Shown in pieces: positions 1 through 10,366 of a stretch of DNA of 64,000 nucleotides (position 1 is the first letter of the stretch; the number at the start of each line of letters is the position of its first letter). The notes under the pieces are model-generated. The model was not told where the DNA came from. It searched no databases and saw only the letters and a program-made list of their open reading frames with translations. The DNA is taken from the NCBI GenBank assembly GCA_047495785.1, contig JBLDXI010000004.1, positions 2,542,001 through 2,606,000 on the forward strand, read 5' to 3'. This DNA comes from Lepidodermella squamata (lineage: Eukaryota > Gastrotricha). Both the position numbers and the translations under genes were made by a program.

Positions 1-1
1 T

Positions 2-160
2 CGATGGGCAAGTCGATGTACGCGAAAAAGGGGAAACCCGATTCCAAAAAAGCGGTTTGTAAAACTGGCCATGGCCGAATTCAAAATGGCCCTTGCAAAA
101 CAAAAAACTGAAACGGCTGAGGGAGAAGATGATGATGACGTAGATGAACCTGATAATTAA
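2..160 (+). CDS. Possible 3' end of a gene entering from the left edge
   Basis: An open frame runs from the window edge to a TAA at 158-160. It encodes about 52 residues, first basic (Lys/Arg-rich) and ending in an acidic tail with the run EGEDDDDVDEPDN. A basic-to-acidic C-terminus is common in nuclear and nucleolar proteins, but no family is recognisable. The start is outside the window and splicing cannot be judged, so this may also be a chance open frame. Confidence 0.3.
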   Translation, partial: RWASRCTRKRGNPIPKKRFVKLAMAEFKMALAKQKTETAEGEDDDDVDEPDN

Positions 161-2122
161 GATAATTTTTTAAAGGCGCGGCTCGTTAAGAGGAAAATAT
201 GAGCATTCCTGATGGTCGGAACATCACCTTCTCTATCACCTGAAAGAATTAAGACGAAGAAAGTTTAATCATCAACACTAGCTGATACATACGAATTTTA
301 ACTAGCAGTAGTAAATAAAGCTTTAGATTTCATTGACGTATTATTTTTTGCATCTCATGAAAAAAATGAGACGCCAGATCTGGCACGCGCCACGCTTGCT
401 GTTGCTTTTGGACTATAAATAGCCTCATATTATTTGACGGACACACTGTAGTGAAACATCTGCAAAATTTTCTCGCTTCGCTCGGTTATCCGCCAAAATA
501 ACTAGTAATTTTGGCAAATACAGCAAAAAAATTGTTTCCATCCCTGGCAGCTCGAGGATCCAAGATCGCACCCTGCCAGGAGCAGAGGACAGTAACGAGG
601 TCTACAGATTGATACGCACTATTATAATTCCTCTTATTCAATCCGGCTTGAGATTAACACGAATTAACAATCATAATTATTTAGTCGGATTTTTCAGGAA
701 GAAGAAACTAGCTTGCAACGACTTGTTATCTAGCATTCTCTCAGAGGCTCTGGCCGGAGCTGAAACAATTGAAACTCGTACTCTCAAACGTGATATGATA
801 AGCCGAGTCAAACTCCAAGGCCTTGCTAGATCCGACATTTTGGGCAACGGAGCGAAAACAAAGGATGGCGGCTATAGCCAGCTTGTGATTACCTACCTGC
901 CTTGCTAATTATCTTTCTTTTAAATTTTAAATGAAGTAATGAAAGCTTGAACTTCAAACATAAACTTTTGGATAATCTCTCTTGCGCCGAGCTAATGTAA
1001 CGTTGAAGTAAAAACGTTGGAGGATGTTTTGGTTTTGTCGACTAAATAGTTAAGATAGTGAATTCGTTCAATTTATACATTTTATTTAGTCGATGTGTCT
1101 GGTCACCATATGTCTGGTGCATTAACTAGAAGTGGAATTGGGATGGGCTGGGTTGGTTTCAGTGTGCCAAGTGAGATTCTATATAGCTGAGGCATTTTCT
1201 AGAGCCCATCCGATGAAACCAAAAGCTTGAAAAGCTTAACCCACATTTAAATAGTTAATAGCTGAATAATTTAAATAGTACGGTACAAATAGTTAAGAAC
1301 CCTTTTATCAAAGCGTCAAAAAATCCTTACAAAATTAGCGATAGTTCTCCCATATTCAGTTGTTATTCTGAAAATTTATTCTTTTAGGAAGAATTATTCA
1401 CAAATTTTTAAATAATGTTTTCGATTTTTGGCATCGCTGCATGTGGCTTGAGTTGATTCTTTGAATCTTCAAGAATCATTTTCATATCAGTAATACCTTT
1501 TAGAAATTATCACCCCATTGCCCAAGATTGGCAAATTTCGCCGCATAATGGAGAAAAGCTGTGTGTTTTAATAAAACAGATTGTTTTCATTCATCGTTTT
1601 CGCATGAAAAAAGTAGTCTCGATTCAGCCATTTTTTGCTCCCGTTCGATATCGAGGAGTGTCGGGTCCATCTACTATTTTCATCAATCGATAACCGACAT
1701 TGTAGGTGGTGCTTTGCATAGCGAACTCAATGATGGATTACAGCCGCCATTTCAGGGATTTTTGCTACCCCGGCTATATGTGGTGAGGTCGGTTATTTGA
1801 GGAGTTAATGTTTCATAATTTTCACCATACATTAGTCCAAACGTCGAGTGATTTAATAGAAAAAAAAATCTCCATAAATTGTCGGTGCATTCCGCAGAGT
1901 ACGATAGCTGCGAAGGTTCGTAAGATGGGTGTTTTTTTTTTATAGTTTTTGCAGTGTTTCTCTGCTGATTTTTCAAGCACATCCCGTTATTGTCCTGTAC
2001 CGAGCCGTGAATGTCGTGTGCCAAAAACCAGCTGCTTAATCATTCAAGATATGTTTTGGTCGGAGCAATGTTTTCGAGCATGAAGTCATCAACAGTAAAC
2101 AGTTCGAATTGTTTTTTCGTGC
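161..2122. other. Gene-free stretch with duplicated segments
   Basis: No convincing gene is seen. About 600-760 is similar to 9635-9775, and about 965-1160 is similar to 5465-5625, so segments flanking family genes were copied along with them. The last 120 bases resemble 35900-36026, the region upstream of the CTLD-type gene at 36125. The 99-codon open frame at 609-908 lies partly in the first duplicate and is not conserved as a frame in the second, so I do not call it a gene. Confidence 0.5.
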
Positions 2123-2136
2123 AGCGTGGGATAATG
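2123..2136 (+). promoter_or_regulatory. Family upstream element (copy 1)
   Basis: AGCGTGGGATAATG lies 73 bp upstream of the ATG at 2210. The same element, often with CCC in front to give the interrupted palindrome CCCA-GCG-TGGG, precedes most lectin-family genes in the window. It could be a core promoter or a conserved 5' UTR element. Confidence 0.55.
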
Positions 2137-2209
2137 TTGGTACATGATCTTTCATGCTTCGGATTATTAGACACACGAAGCTACTAGGAGGAATTTTATT
2201 TTCTGGGCC

Positions 2210-5182
2210 ATGTTTTTTCTGCTCGCTTTTGTGAGCTCTCTCATAACCCCGGCGCAATTTGCCTGCCCGGCGCCTTCCTGCACAATAACACGTAAGATCA
2301 AAATAGCCAAGAGAAAAGGTATTAAAGTTATTTCTCTATTGTTCCTATCAGCGACTTGCCCTCCTGGTTACACTTACAATGCATGCTACGACAGTTGCTA
2401 CCTGTGGAGCACGTAAGTTTTTGTTCAAAGCGAAACACGTTTCAAGCAGCGTCGAAGATGGACCTTTCGCTGAGAGGGGGATAATGATTTTAGTTGAGGA
2501 ATCGTTGCAAATATCCGTATGAAAGAACACTGTCAACATCGAAGTCGATATCTATATCATATCACATAAGGTGGCTCGACTGTATCAAAAACAATTTGAG
2601 GCGTGTGGGAATCCAAAATTTAGTGGATGCGGAGGACCTAACGAAGGACAGAAATCGGTAGATGAATTTGATACTCATTCGCGTGGGATTTTGTATATTT
2701 GTCTCATTTATGGAAAATGATTTGGGTTTGACCAGGATCGATTACCTAGACTGCGGTCAATGTATCTAATTGCTGGAATAGCCTGCATGCTGATATGAAT
2801 GAATATAGTTACACGTTATATTCCTAGTCTGGGCTCAGTCTTTTGAAGGTTTTCGCATTTTGCATAATTTTTCCGACAAGCTTAATTTCCCACAGGAATA
2901 CTCTGTCTTATATGGCGGCTCTGCAGCAATGCATGGCAAACGGGGCTCATTTCTTTGTTCCAAACACTGAAGACGAATTCAAATATGTTGTGGGAATGGC
3001 TGATCGAACTGCCATGTACTGGTTCGGCCTGCAAGACTGGGCGTCACGCGGGGCTGGCAACAACGCCGGGCAATGGGTCTACGGCAACAACTACACAAAA
3101 GACCCAGATGGGAAGTGGTACTTCATGGACGAAACACCCACTTACATCACAACAGCGAATTTAGTAACCCAACCTAACTCGACCAGAATCGAGCCTGGTC
3201 CTTATAGCTGGTTACCTTGGGGTGCAAATGTCGCAACTGGCAATTTTCTCGCCGCATTAGCATACACTTCTTATTGGGGGTCTTACGCTTTTGTCAACTA
3301 TCAACTGACTATTAACTACATTTGCGAGGTCTCGAAAGTCTGCTCAACTTGCGCAGCTGGTTTCACGCGCTACCTATCCAATTGCTACTTGTATCGAAAT
3401 GACTCTTTAGACTACTACAGCGCGAGTGGGATATGCAGTGCGGCTAACTACGGAGCTGGTACGACCCTATGGACGCCCCGCCGCTGGCATTCGATCATTT
3501 TCGCGAGATTTCTAGCCGTGGCTGTTGGTTGGCCTCTAACAATAGGGCTAACTTCATTGGATCCGCCTTATTCCTGGAAATGGGCTGATAACGTAACTGT
3601 CTCGTTGTCTGATAATTTCGATATTCCGCCATTCACAATTCGATATGGCACGTATGTCGATACAGTGATTCGAATAGTGCCTGATACCAATTTAGCGAGT
3701 TTATCGGCTGTGTATGACGGTTTTTCGAATTTGACCTCGGGCTGGCGGGGCATTAATTCGGCAGAATTGCCGAACTGGACGAATCGATATGTTTGCCAAC
3801 AACCTGCTACATCAAGACTAGCGCAAACAACTCTAGCACCAACTACATCAACGGAATCAACAACAGTGACGACCACTACTTCTGCAAGCTCATCAACGGC
3901 ATCATCTACAGAGGGAATCACTACTACTGCAAGCTCATCGACAGCATCAACAACAGCGACGACCACTTCTACTGCGACTACTACGACAGCATCAACAGCA
4001 GCGACTACTTCAACTACGACAGCTGCGTCAGATTCTTCATCCACATGCACAACAACTTCTAAGAACACTGAAAGTTCTTCGACCACGTTATCAACCACTT
4101 CAAGCTCTTTGGCAACCGCAACTTCTTCGGTAACTACGCGGGCTACGTCGGACTCATCGTCCATGCCTACTACAACGGCTACAGCAATGACCAGTTCATA
4201 CAAGACTTTAGTGACTTCGCAGCTATCGACGACGGCTGCGAGTCGGGGCTATTGTGGCGATGCAATTTTGCAAGAGAGCCTCAACGAGGAGTGCGATGAT
4301 GGGAATACAGTATCGAACGATGGATGTGACCCTGATTGTAAATTCGAAGGTGAGGTATTTTAAGAATTCTTTTGAAAATTGGGAAATGAAAAATGGGACT
4401 CTAAAAATATGGGTGAAAAACCATATTCCTTGGGGCATTTGGCCTTGTATTATCAAGAATAAATTATTATCAAATTTAACTAAAGCACTTGAAGCAAAGC
4501 TGGATATCTATTTCACGATCGATTGCTCCCGCTCGCTCCACATGACGCACCTTCCAGCACTCAGTGGTCTTTTGAAGATTCTTACGAAACAAATTGTTCT
4601 CGTTGCCAGGTCAACGCAGGTTTGTATCATTGTCGTGTTAAAAAATTGTAGGCTATGATGCAATGACAGCTTGGAGTTATCGTTTTTGGTGGCCGCGTCT
4701 CGGGCATACGAGCTGTGACTCTTGCGAAAGGCAGCTCATTATTCGCAGACTCCATTTCAATTGATTCATTCTACAGTAAACTCCCCTACTTTGAAGGCCC
4801 TGGAAATGTCTCGAATGCGCTCAACAGACTTATGGATCCAGCAATTTTCAGTCCGGATGGTCGGTTGATTTTACTTCTCCATTTCAAACCAAATTGTAAT
4901 TTTGTTTCAGATGGATCACGATTAGATGCAACATCAGTTGCCGTAATTTTCACCACATCCCCGAGCTCTGACGTTTCAGCCTTAAAGAGTCAATTGAGTT
5001 ACCTAGCGTCGGCAAAGCGGCACGTAATTTTGGTTCAATTGAGAGAGAACTTGGAGCTCGATAAACAGGCAGCGAAATTCACTGCTCACGGGTTCTCCGT
5101 TATCAAAGTTAAAAATTGGAATCACTTGATGGCCTATGCTCCAGCCATACTGCATGAACTTCAAAATATTGCCCAAATGTGA
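2210..5182 (+). CDS. Secreted modular lectin: CTLD-CTLD-Thr/Ser stalk-DUF4215-vWA
   Basis: Exons: 2210-2291, 2352-2412, 2896-4349, 4486-4619, 4670-4859, 4911-5182, giving about 730 residues. Exon 1 is a signal peptide (MFFLLAFVSSLITPAQF). Exon 2 plus the start of exon 3 form CTLD 1 (CPPGYTYNACYDSCY to YICEVSKVC), with the core WFGLQDW. CTLD 2 runs from CSTCAAGFTRYLSNCY to RYVCQQ. Neither carries EPN/QPD or WND calcium-sugar motifs. A stalk of about 120 residues rich in Thr, Ser and Ala follows, then a DUF4215-like Cys repeat (YCGDAILQ...ECDDGNT...DGC). The last three exons encode a vWA domain with the first MIDAS motif present (DCSRS). The ATG at 2210 was chosen because the aligned signal peptide of the gene at 36125 starts there. 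The protein is probably secreted; its ligand is unknown. Confidence 0.8.
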
Positions 5183-6222
5183 TAAGTGAAAATGAGTCTA
5201 CTAAAATGAGAGTCTCGGGTTCGAGTGAAGAAATTGATGACGAAAATGCTGTCCGAGATTTTTATTGAACATTCTCATTTTTTTAAAATTGCATTTTACA
5301 AGAGTTGAGGTTGGGAGGCAGCATCCTATGAAAAGGTTTTGTCGGCATTTTTTAGCAGGGAATTAGCTCAATAACCCGCCGTCAACAGGGAAATTCGACT
5401 TAGCGCCCGCAGAGGAGGTCTTATCCGCCAACTTATCCACGCGAAACTATGCTATGCCGAGATTTGGATAGCTTCTCTTGCGAAGAGCTAGTCAGCCCGG
5501 GAAACGGTGAAGTAAAAAATTGGAGGATATTTGTCGCCTAAAAAATCAAGATAATTTGTGCATTTGATATAGTACGTTAACCAGAAGTGGAATTGGGTTG
5601 TGTTGGGTTGGTTTCAGTGGACTTATTAGGATTCTGAAGGTAAGGAGCCAAGGCGATAAAACCAAAGGGTCCCACTGTGGCTTTTTCAGTCCTCATGTGG
5701 TTGACATCTCGAAGCTGGAGTATCCCATTGTAAAAAAATCGTAATTATCCGTAATACATTCGTGACCCTGATGATGACAGCTTTACTTGTATGATGACGC
5801 CTATAGGATGACGCATTACCAAGGCTTGCGAAGCCAGTACTCTCAGAAATCGATCGATCGATGCATTAATAGCTCAAAAACTCGTATCTACTGAGGAATG
5901 AGGAATCGAGGTGCTTTGGTTGATCTAGAAAGATTGAGTGATGACATCCGCGCCTAGATACTCGATATCATAAGCTGCTCTTCGAAATTATTTGAATTTA
6001 TAGTCTAAATGTCGCAGCTCCACACAGTCTCAGCGATCGCCGGGTTACGAACCCCGGTTTGAGGAGCCGTGCCAAATGGGCTAATGTCAAGAGCTTACCG
6101 AGGTGCTAATGGCGTCGCTTGACGCCAAACGTTCTAGAACTAGGAAAGCACTCTCCATTGTCACGGATTGTTTATTTATTAATGCTTTGTTTTCATTTTT
6201 GAAAGTATAGCCAATTTCGCCC
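5183..6222. other. Intergenic stretch, duplicated segment
   Basis: No gene is seen. About 5465-5625 is diverged but recognisably similar to 965-1160. It includes a repeated phrase around CCAGAAGTGGAATTGGG and GGTTGGTTTCAGTG, and is part of a duplicated block upstream of family members. Confidence 0.45.
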
Positions 6223-6236
6223 AGCGTGGGATAATG
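6223..6236 (+). promoter_or_regulatory. Family upstream element (copy 2)
   Basis: AGCGTGGGATAATG lies 61 bp upstream of the ATG at 6298 and is preceded by CCC, completing the interrupted palindrome. Confidence 0.55.
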
Positions 6237-6297
6237 AACAGCGTCATCCCAACAGAGCCCCGAATCATCAGAGTCACAATTTAGCGACAATTGTTCT

Positions 6298-8456
6298 ATG
6301 ATGGTTATCCTCCTTATTTTTGTGAGCTCATTTTTGACTCTAGCAGAGTCTGCTTGTCGAGCATCTTCTCCCACAATGACGGCGCTAGCAATATCTTTGT
6401 TTACTACTTGGACTATAGTTACTTCGCAGAATACAACGGGACTACTAACATCAACGTTGGCTGGTGGCTATTGTGGAGATGGCATTGTGCAGGCCAATCT
6501 CAACGAGGAGTGTGATGATGGGAATACGGTACCGAATGATGGATGCGATTCGGCTTGTAAGTTTGAAGGTAAGGGCGAAACAATTCGTTCTCATTCACTG
6601 CTACTTTGTTTGCATTGAATAGCCTCATGTGGAAACTGCACTAGTCCAAACCAGCAATGCCTGCCGAACAACACGTGTACTTGCATGGCTCCTTCGCAGC
6701 AATCGTGCCAGCCGCCCAGCAACTGCAGCATTCTGGTGATTCGGCCTGTTTTTCAAATCGCAGGCTGTAACGCTCTTTGCCAGCAAAATGACTACGCATT
6801 TAGCTATCCCGAACCCGATCCGGAACTGAACCAAGACTTCCAGTGGAGGAGGATAAGCGGCCTGACAGGAAATTGTACTTCTTTCGAATCGGTCAGCAGG
6901 CCGAACTATGTCTTACGTCACTCCAACTTCAGGCTCTTTCTCACTTGGAACAATGGAGATCAGTGGCTCGCTCTTGATGCGACGTTCTGCGAAAGGCCTC
7001 GAGTATCTGGGGTTAGCTACGAGGCTGTAAACTTCCCTGGGTTTTTCATCCATGTCGATGCGAACAACGAAATTTACCTTCGTCAGAATGATTTTTCACC
7101 AGATTTCGCGTCTCGTTCAACTTTTTATGAAACAGCTGCTGGTAGGTTGATAGAGCGTTTTCATTTATATCTTGTTTGACCTCCTCAACTACAGAACGGG
7201 CCACAACCACTGCAAGCACCTCAACTTCAGTGACTACTACAAATTCGGTGACTACAACAGTTTCCTCGACTCTCACATCAACTACAACAGCGGAAACAAC
7301 GACTAGTTCTTCGATTACTGCAAGCTCGCCTACAACGGTGACTACGTCAAACACGGTAACTACGGAAGCTACGCCAGTTACTTCGACTACTTCCACTACA
7401 ACAACATCCGCAACAGCAAGCAGTACTTCGGATTTGACTACTTCCAAGAGTACAACGGAACAATCGACGACAACGATTGCCGTGAGCTATTGTGGAGATG
7501 GGATAGTGCAAGCAAATCTTAACGAGGAGTGTGATGATGGGAATACGGTATCGAATGATGGATGCGATTCGGCTTGCAAATTTGAAGGTAAGAGCCAGAT
7601 TCCCAGGAAGTCTAAATTGAATACCTTGTTGAAGAAAAACCCATGTTGTAAACCTGCAGCACATGCGAGCTGCACAGCTTCATAATACCCTGCCCAGTAT
7701 CTATGGAGTTACTAAAACGATTTTTTTCAATATTTTAGCACTGAATGCGAAGCTAGATATCTATTTTGCGATCGACTGTTCCCGTTCAATTCCCATGACG
7801 CACCTTCCAGCACTCAATAGCTTTTTAACAGTTCTTACGAAGCAAATTATTCTTTTTGCCGCATCGACACAGGTATGTGCCATGCCAATAAAAATGGGAC
7901 TTCGACCTTAAATCATGAACATATTTGAGCAGCTTGGAGTATTTCTGTTTGGTGGCCGTGTTGTCGGCGGACACATCCTCACTCTAGCAGATGGCAGCTT
8001 ACAGTTCAAAGACTCAGTTTCGATTGGTTCTTTATACAAAAAACTGACATACTTCGAAGGCCCGGGAAACGTCTCTAATGCGCTAAACAGACTTATGGAT
8101 CCGGCGTTTTTTAGTTCAAAAGGTCGGTTAATTCTGGGGAATTTGACAACTATATTTTCCTAACTTTATTTTCAGATGGATATCGGATTGATGCTGAAGC
8201 AGTTGCTGTGATTTTCACCGCAACCCCGAGCTCTGACCTTTCAGCCTTAGAGAGTCAATTAAGTTACCTGGCGTCGGCAAAGCGGCACGTAATTTTGGTT
8301 CAATTGCCGTCTGCCTACAAACATCAGAATTTAGAGCTCGATAAACAAGCAGCAAGAATTACTGCTCATGGCTTCTCAGTCATCAAAATTGAGAACTGGA
8401 AAAACTTGATGGCGTATGCTCCAGCGATATTACACGAACTTCAAACAATTACGTAA
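6298..8456 (+). CDS. Secreted modular protein: DUF4215-AbfB-Thr/Ser stalk-DUF4215-vWA
   Basis: Exons: 6298-6568, 6623-7141, 7195-7587, 7739-7872, 7933-8122, 8176-8456, giving about 595 residues. Exon 1 carries a signal peptide (MMVILLIFVSSFLTLAESA) and a first Cys repeat (CGDGIVQ...ECDDGNT). Exon 2 holds a Cys-rich linker ([17 protein letters not shown]) and an AbfB/CBM42-like beta-trefoil. Its signature is two repeats of the form S-F-E-S-V...Y-V-L-R-H...DATF, then [12 protein letters not shown]...STF. Exon 3 is a Thr/Ser stalk plus a second Cys repeat. The last three exons encode the vWA domain with DCSRS. AbfB modules bind arabinose-containing glycans in microbial enzymes; here no enzyme domain accompanies the module, so a recognition role is inferred. 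Confidence 0.8.
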
Positions 8457-8923
8457 ATTTGATCACCAATTATTTGAAGTTCAACGAATGAATTAGAATG
8501 AAAACATATGGAATAATTAAAAAAATAAGTTCCGAATATATAAAATAATGACAAACGCTCTAAATTCGAAAGGAGCATCAAAATCTCTCGCGTTCTGCTT
8601 CAATAATGTATGAAATGCGACCGTTTCTGATCAACAGCGACGGATTACTGACGACTGACGATAAGTTATTGTACTAGGTCAAGTTGAAGCTGATCCGTGC
8701 TTCAAATAACAGAATTCAAACCATTTGCTATTTTGCAGCGCTATCACAATAGCCATTTAAAACGTCCTAATTGTTTCGAGCTTAAGGTATCGAGGTGCCA
8801 ATCTAGGTCTCCAATCGTTCTAGATTTCGCTAAGCACTTCATCAGCTGATAAGATTCATCATCAGACATGTATTGTTTAGTTATTCATATGACAATCGAT
8901 TTCTAATTGTACTGCTTTATGCC

Positions 8924-8937
8924 AGCGTGGGATATTG
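8924..8937 (+). promoter_or_regulatory. Family upstream element (relic copy)
   Basis: AGCGTGGGATATTG differs from the family element by one base. It lies about 66 bp upstream of a decayed signal-peptide exon starting at 9004. Confidence 0.45.
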
Positions 8938-9003
8938 CAGGCAGCAGGCGTTATCCCAAGCGTCGAATCATCTGGGTCAGAAAAAGCGAAACCGAATTTT
9001 CTA

Positions 9004-9200
9004 TGATAGTTTTCCGCTTTATTTTTATGAACTCTCTGGTAGCACCAGCGGAATTTGCTTGCGCCTAGATTCTTCTTGTACAATAACGCGTAAGATTACA
9101 AAAATGAATAACTCAAAAGCTGTTTTACCATTCGTCACAAACAGCGACTTGCCCTCCCGGTTACACTTACAATGCTACAGCATGCTATCAAGTAGAGCCT
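9004..9200 (+). pseudogene. Relic of a CTLD-type family gene (exons 1 and 2)
   Basis: 9004 onward aligns with the family signal-peptide exon (FVSSLI...FACPASSCTIT) but has a stop codon (TAG) where the paralogues have CCCAG. A GTAAG donor follows, and then an exon 2 remnant (ACTTGCCCTCCCGGTTACAC at about 9148) that is scrambled after TACAATGC. No CTLD exon 3 follows. This is a truncated, dead copy. Confidence 0.6.
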
Positions 9201-10366
9201 AGATGCAATCATTTGCCTCCGATATTTTGCCGTAACTTCAAACTTAATCAAACTTAATTGGCAAGTTGTCGGCTTTCGTATCCACCGGTACTAGCTATTG
9301 AGCTGCAATTCACATCTGCAGTTGAGCTACTGCTATCTTATGGAGCCTCGGCCAAGTTCCCACTGTGGTCTGATATTACCTGCATTTCCCCTCTCGCCAA
9401 GGCCCATCGAAATTCGCCCAGCCTACTTCTGAGGTTCGCTAAGCAATAACGTGATTATAAAGATGACTCTTGCGAGAAAGCTGATACTATGAAAGCTTTG
9501 ACAAAGCAAAACAAGCGGTTACCTGCTATACCTGAATTTAGACTTCATTCCATTCGTTAGCGAGTGCAACGAGGAGGGGGCTGGGTCTCTAATCGAAGCT
9601 CTTGCTTATTATAGTGTCGAAACGTGGTTCACAGAATGCTGCGCACTATTATTATCGCTCTCATTCAGGTTGAGGTTAACGCACAATCATAATGGGTTGA
9701 TCGAATTATTCAAAGCGAAGAAATTAGCCTGCGACGTATTGCTATTTTGCATTTTCTTCGAGGCAACTCGAGGCAATTCAGAGAACGACAGCTCAGCCTC
9801 TATTCAAATATTGAATTGTCGTCAAAGCTATAGGTCGAATAGCTTTGACAATTCAATATTTTACGGTATGACATTCGTAAATGTATCTGAACTTGCCGTA
9901 CTGGATTTACTCACCGCAACTCGCCGATTCGTAAATCTCGGACGGCTCCGTACAGATATGAGCTCTTTACTCATGTTTTATCATATGAAAATACTTAGCC
10001 CTATTACCATGCGAGTGGAGCGAGCCAGCATGTAAGCCAGACTTTGTAGCCAAAAGGCTGAGTTGTCGCGATATTATTATAATTAATAAAAGGCTGAGAT
10101 GTCGCAAAATGAAATAATATTCGTCAAGTTGTCAGCAGTCGTAAAGGACTCAAATGTCTGTGGACCGGCAAACCAACAACAGTTCGGTCCTGAAATTAAA
10201 TCAGGCGGAATTTTGCAGGTAACAGCGCGCCGCTGGGATATCACCACTTCATAAGCGCGAGTATTTTGGTAGTTTTAACTTTTAACAAATGATGAGACAA
10301 CTTTTTTACTTTTATAATCTGAACAAATGTTGAGTCAATCCGACTAGATTTATGTTCGGCGGCAGG
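9201..10366. other. Gene-free stretch with a strong hairpin
   Basis: About 9635-9775 repeats 600-760. A long inverted repeat lies at 9807-9860. No coding sequence can be supported; the 121-codon open frame at 9670-10035 spans the hairpin and has no recognisable domain. Confidence 0.4.
9807..9860. repeat. Near-perfect hairpin
   Basis: The left arm, AATATTGAATTGTC followed by GTCAAAGCTAT, pairs with the right arm ATAGCTTTGACAATTCAATATT around a short loop, with only a 3-nt bulge. It could be a small foldback remnant or a microRNA-like precursor. Nothing else supports transcription. Confidence 0.5.

Noticed and set aside
609-908. 99-codon open frame as a gene
   Set aside because: It lies partly in a duplicated segment whose other copy (9635-9775) does not keep the frame, and no domain, splice site or promoter supports it.
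3568-4203. Long minus-strand open frame rich in Val, Glu and Asp opposite the stalk
   Set aside because: It is the antisense of Thr/Ser codons (ACN and TCN read backwards give Val, Glu and Asp). The same shadow appears opposite every stalk in the window (7046-7447, 18333-18728, 24765-25379, 28268-28594, 37621-38085, 41000-41683, 62388-62726).
7347-7664. Cys-rich minus-strand open frame
   Set aside because: It is the complement of the stalk and Cys-repeat exon of the gene at 6298-8456; its cysteines come from antisense GCA/ACA codons.
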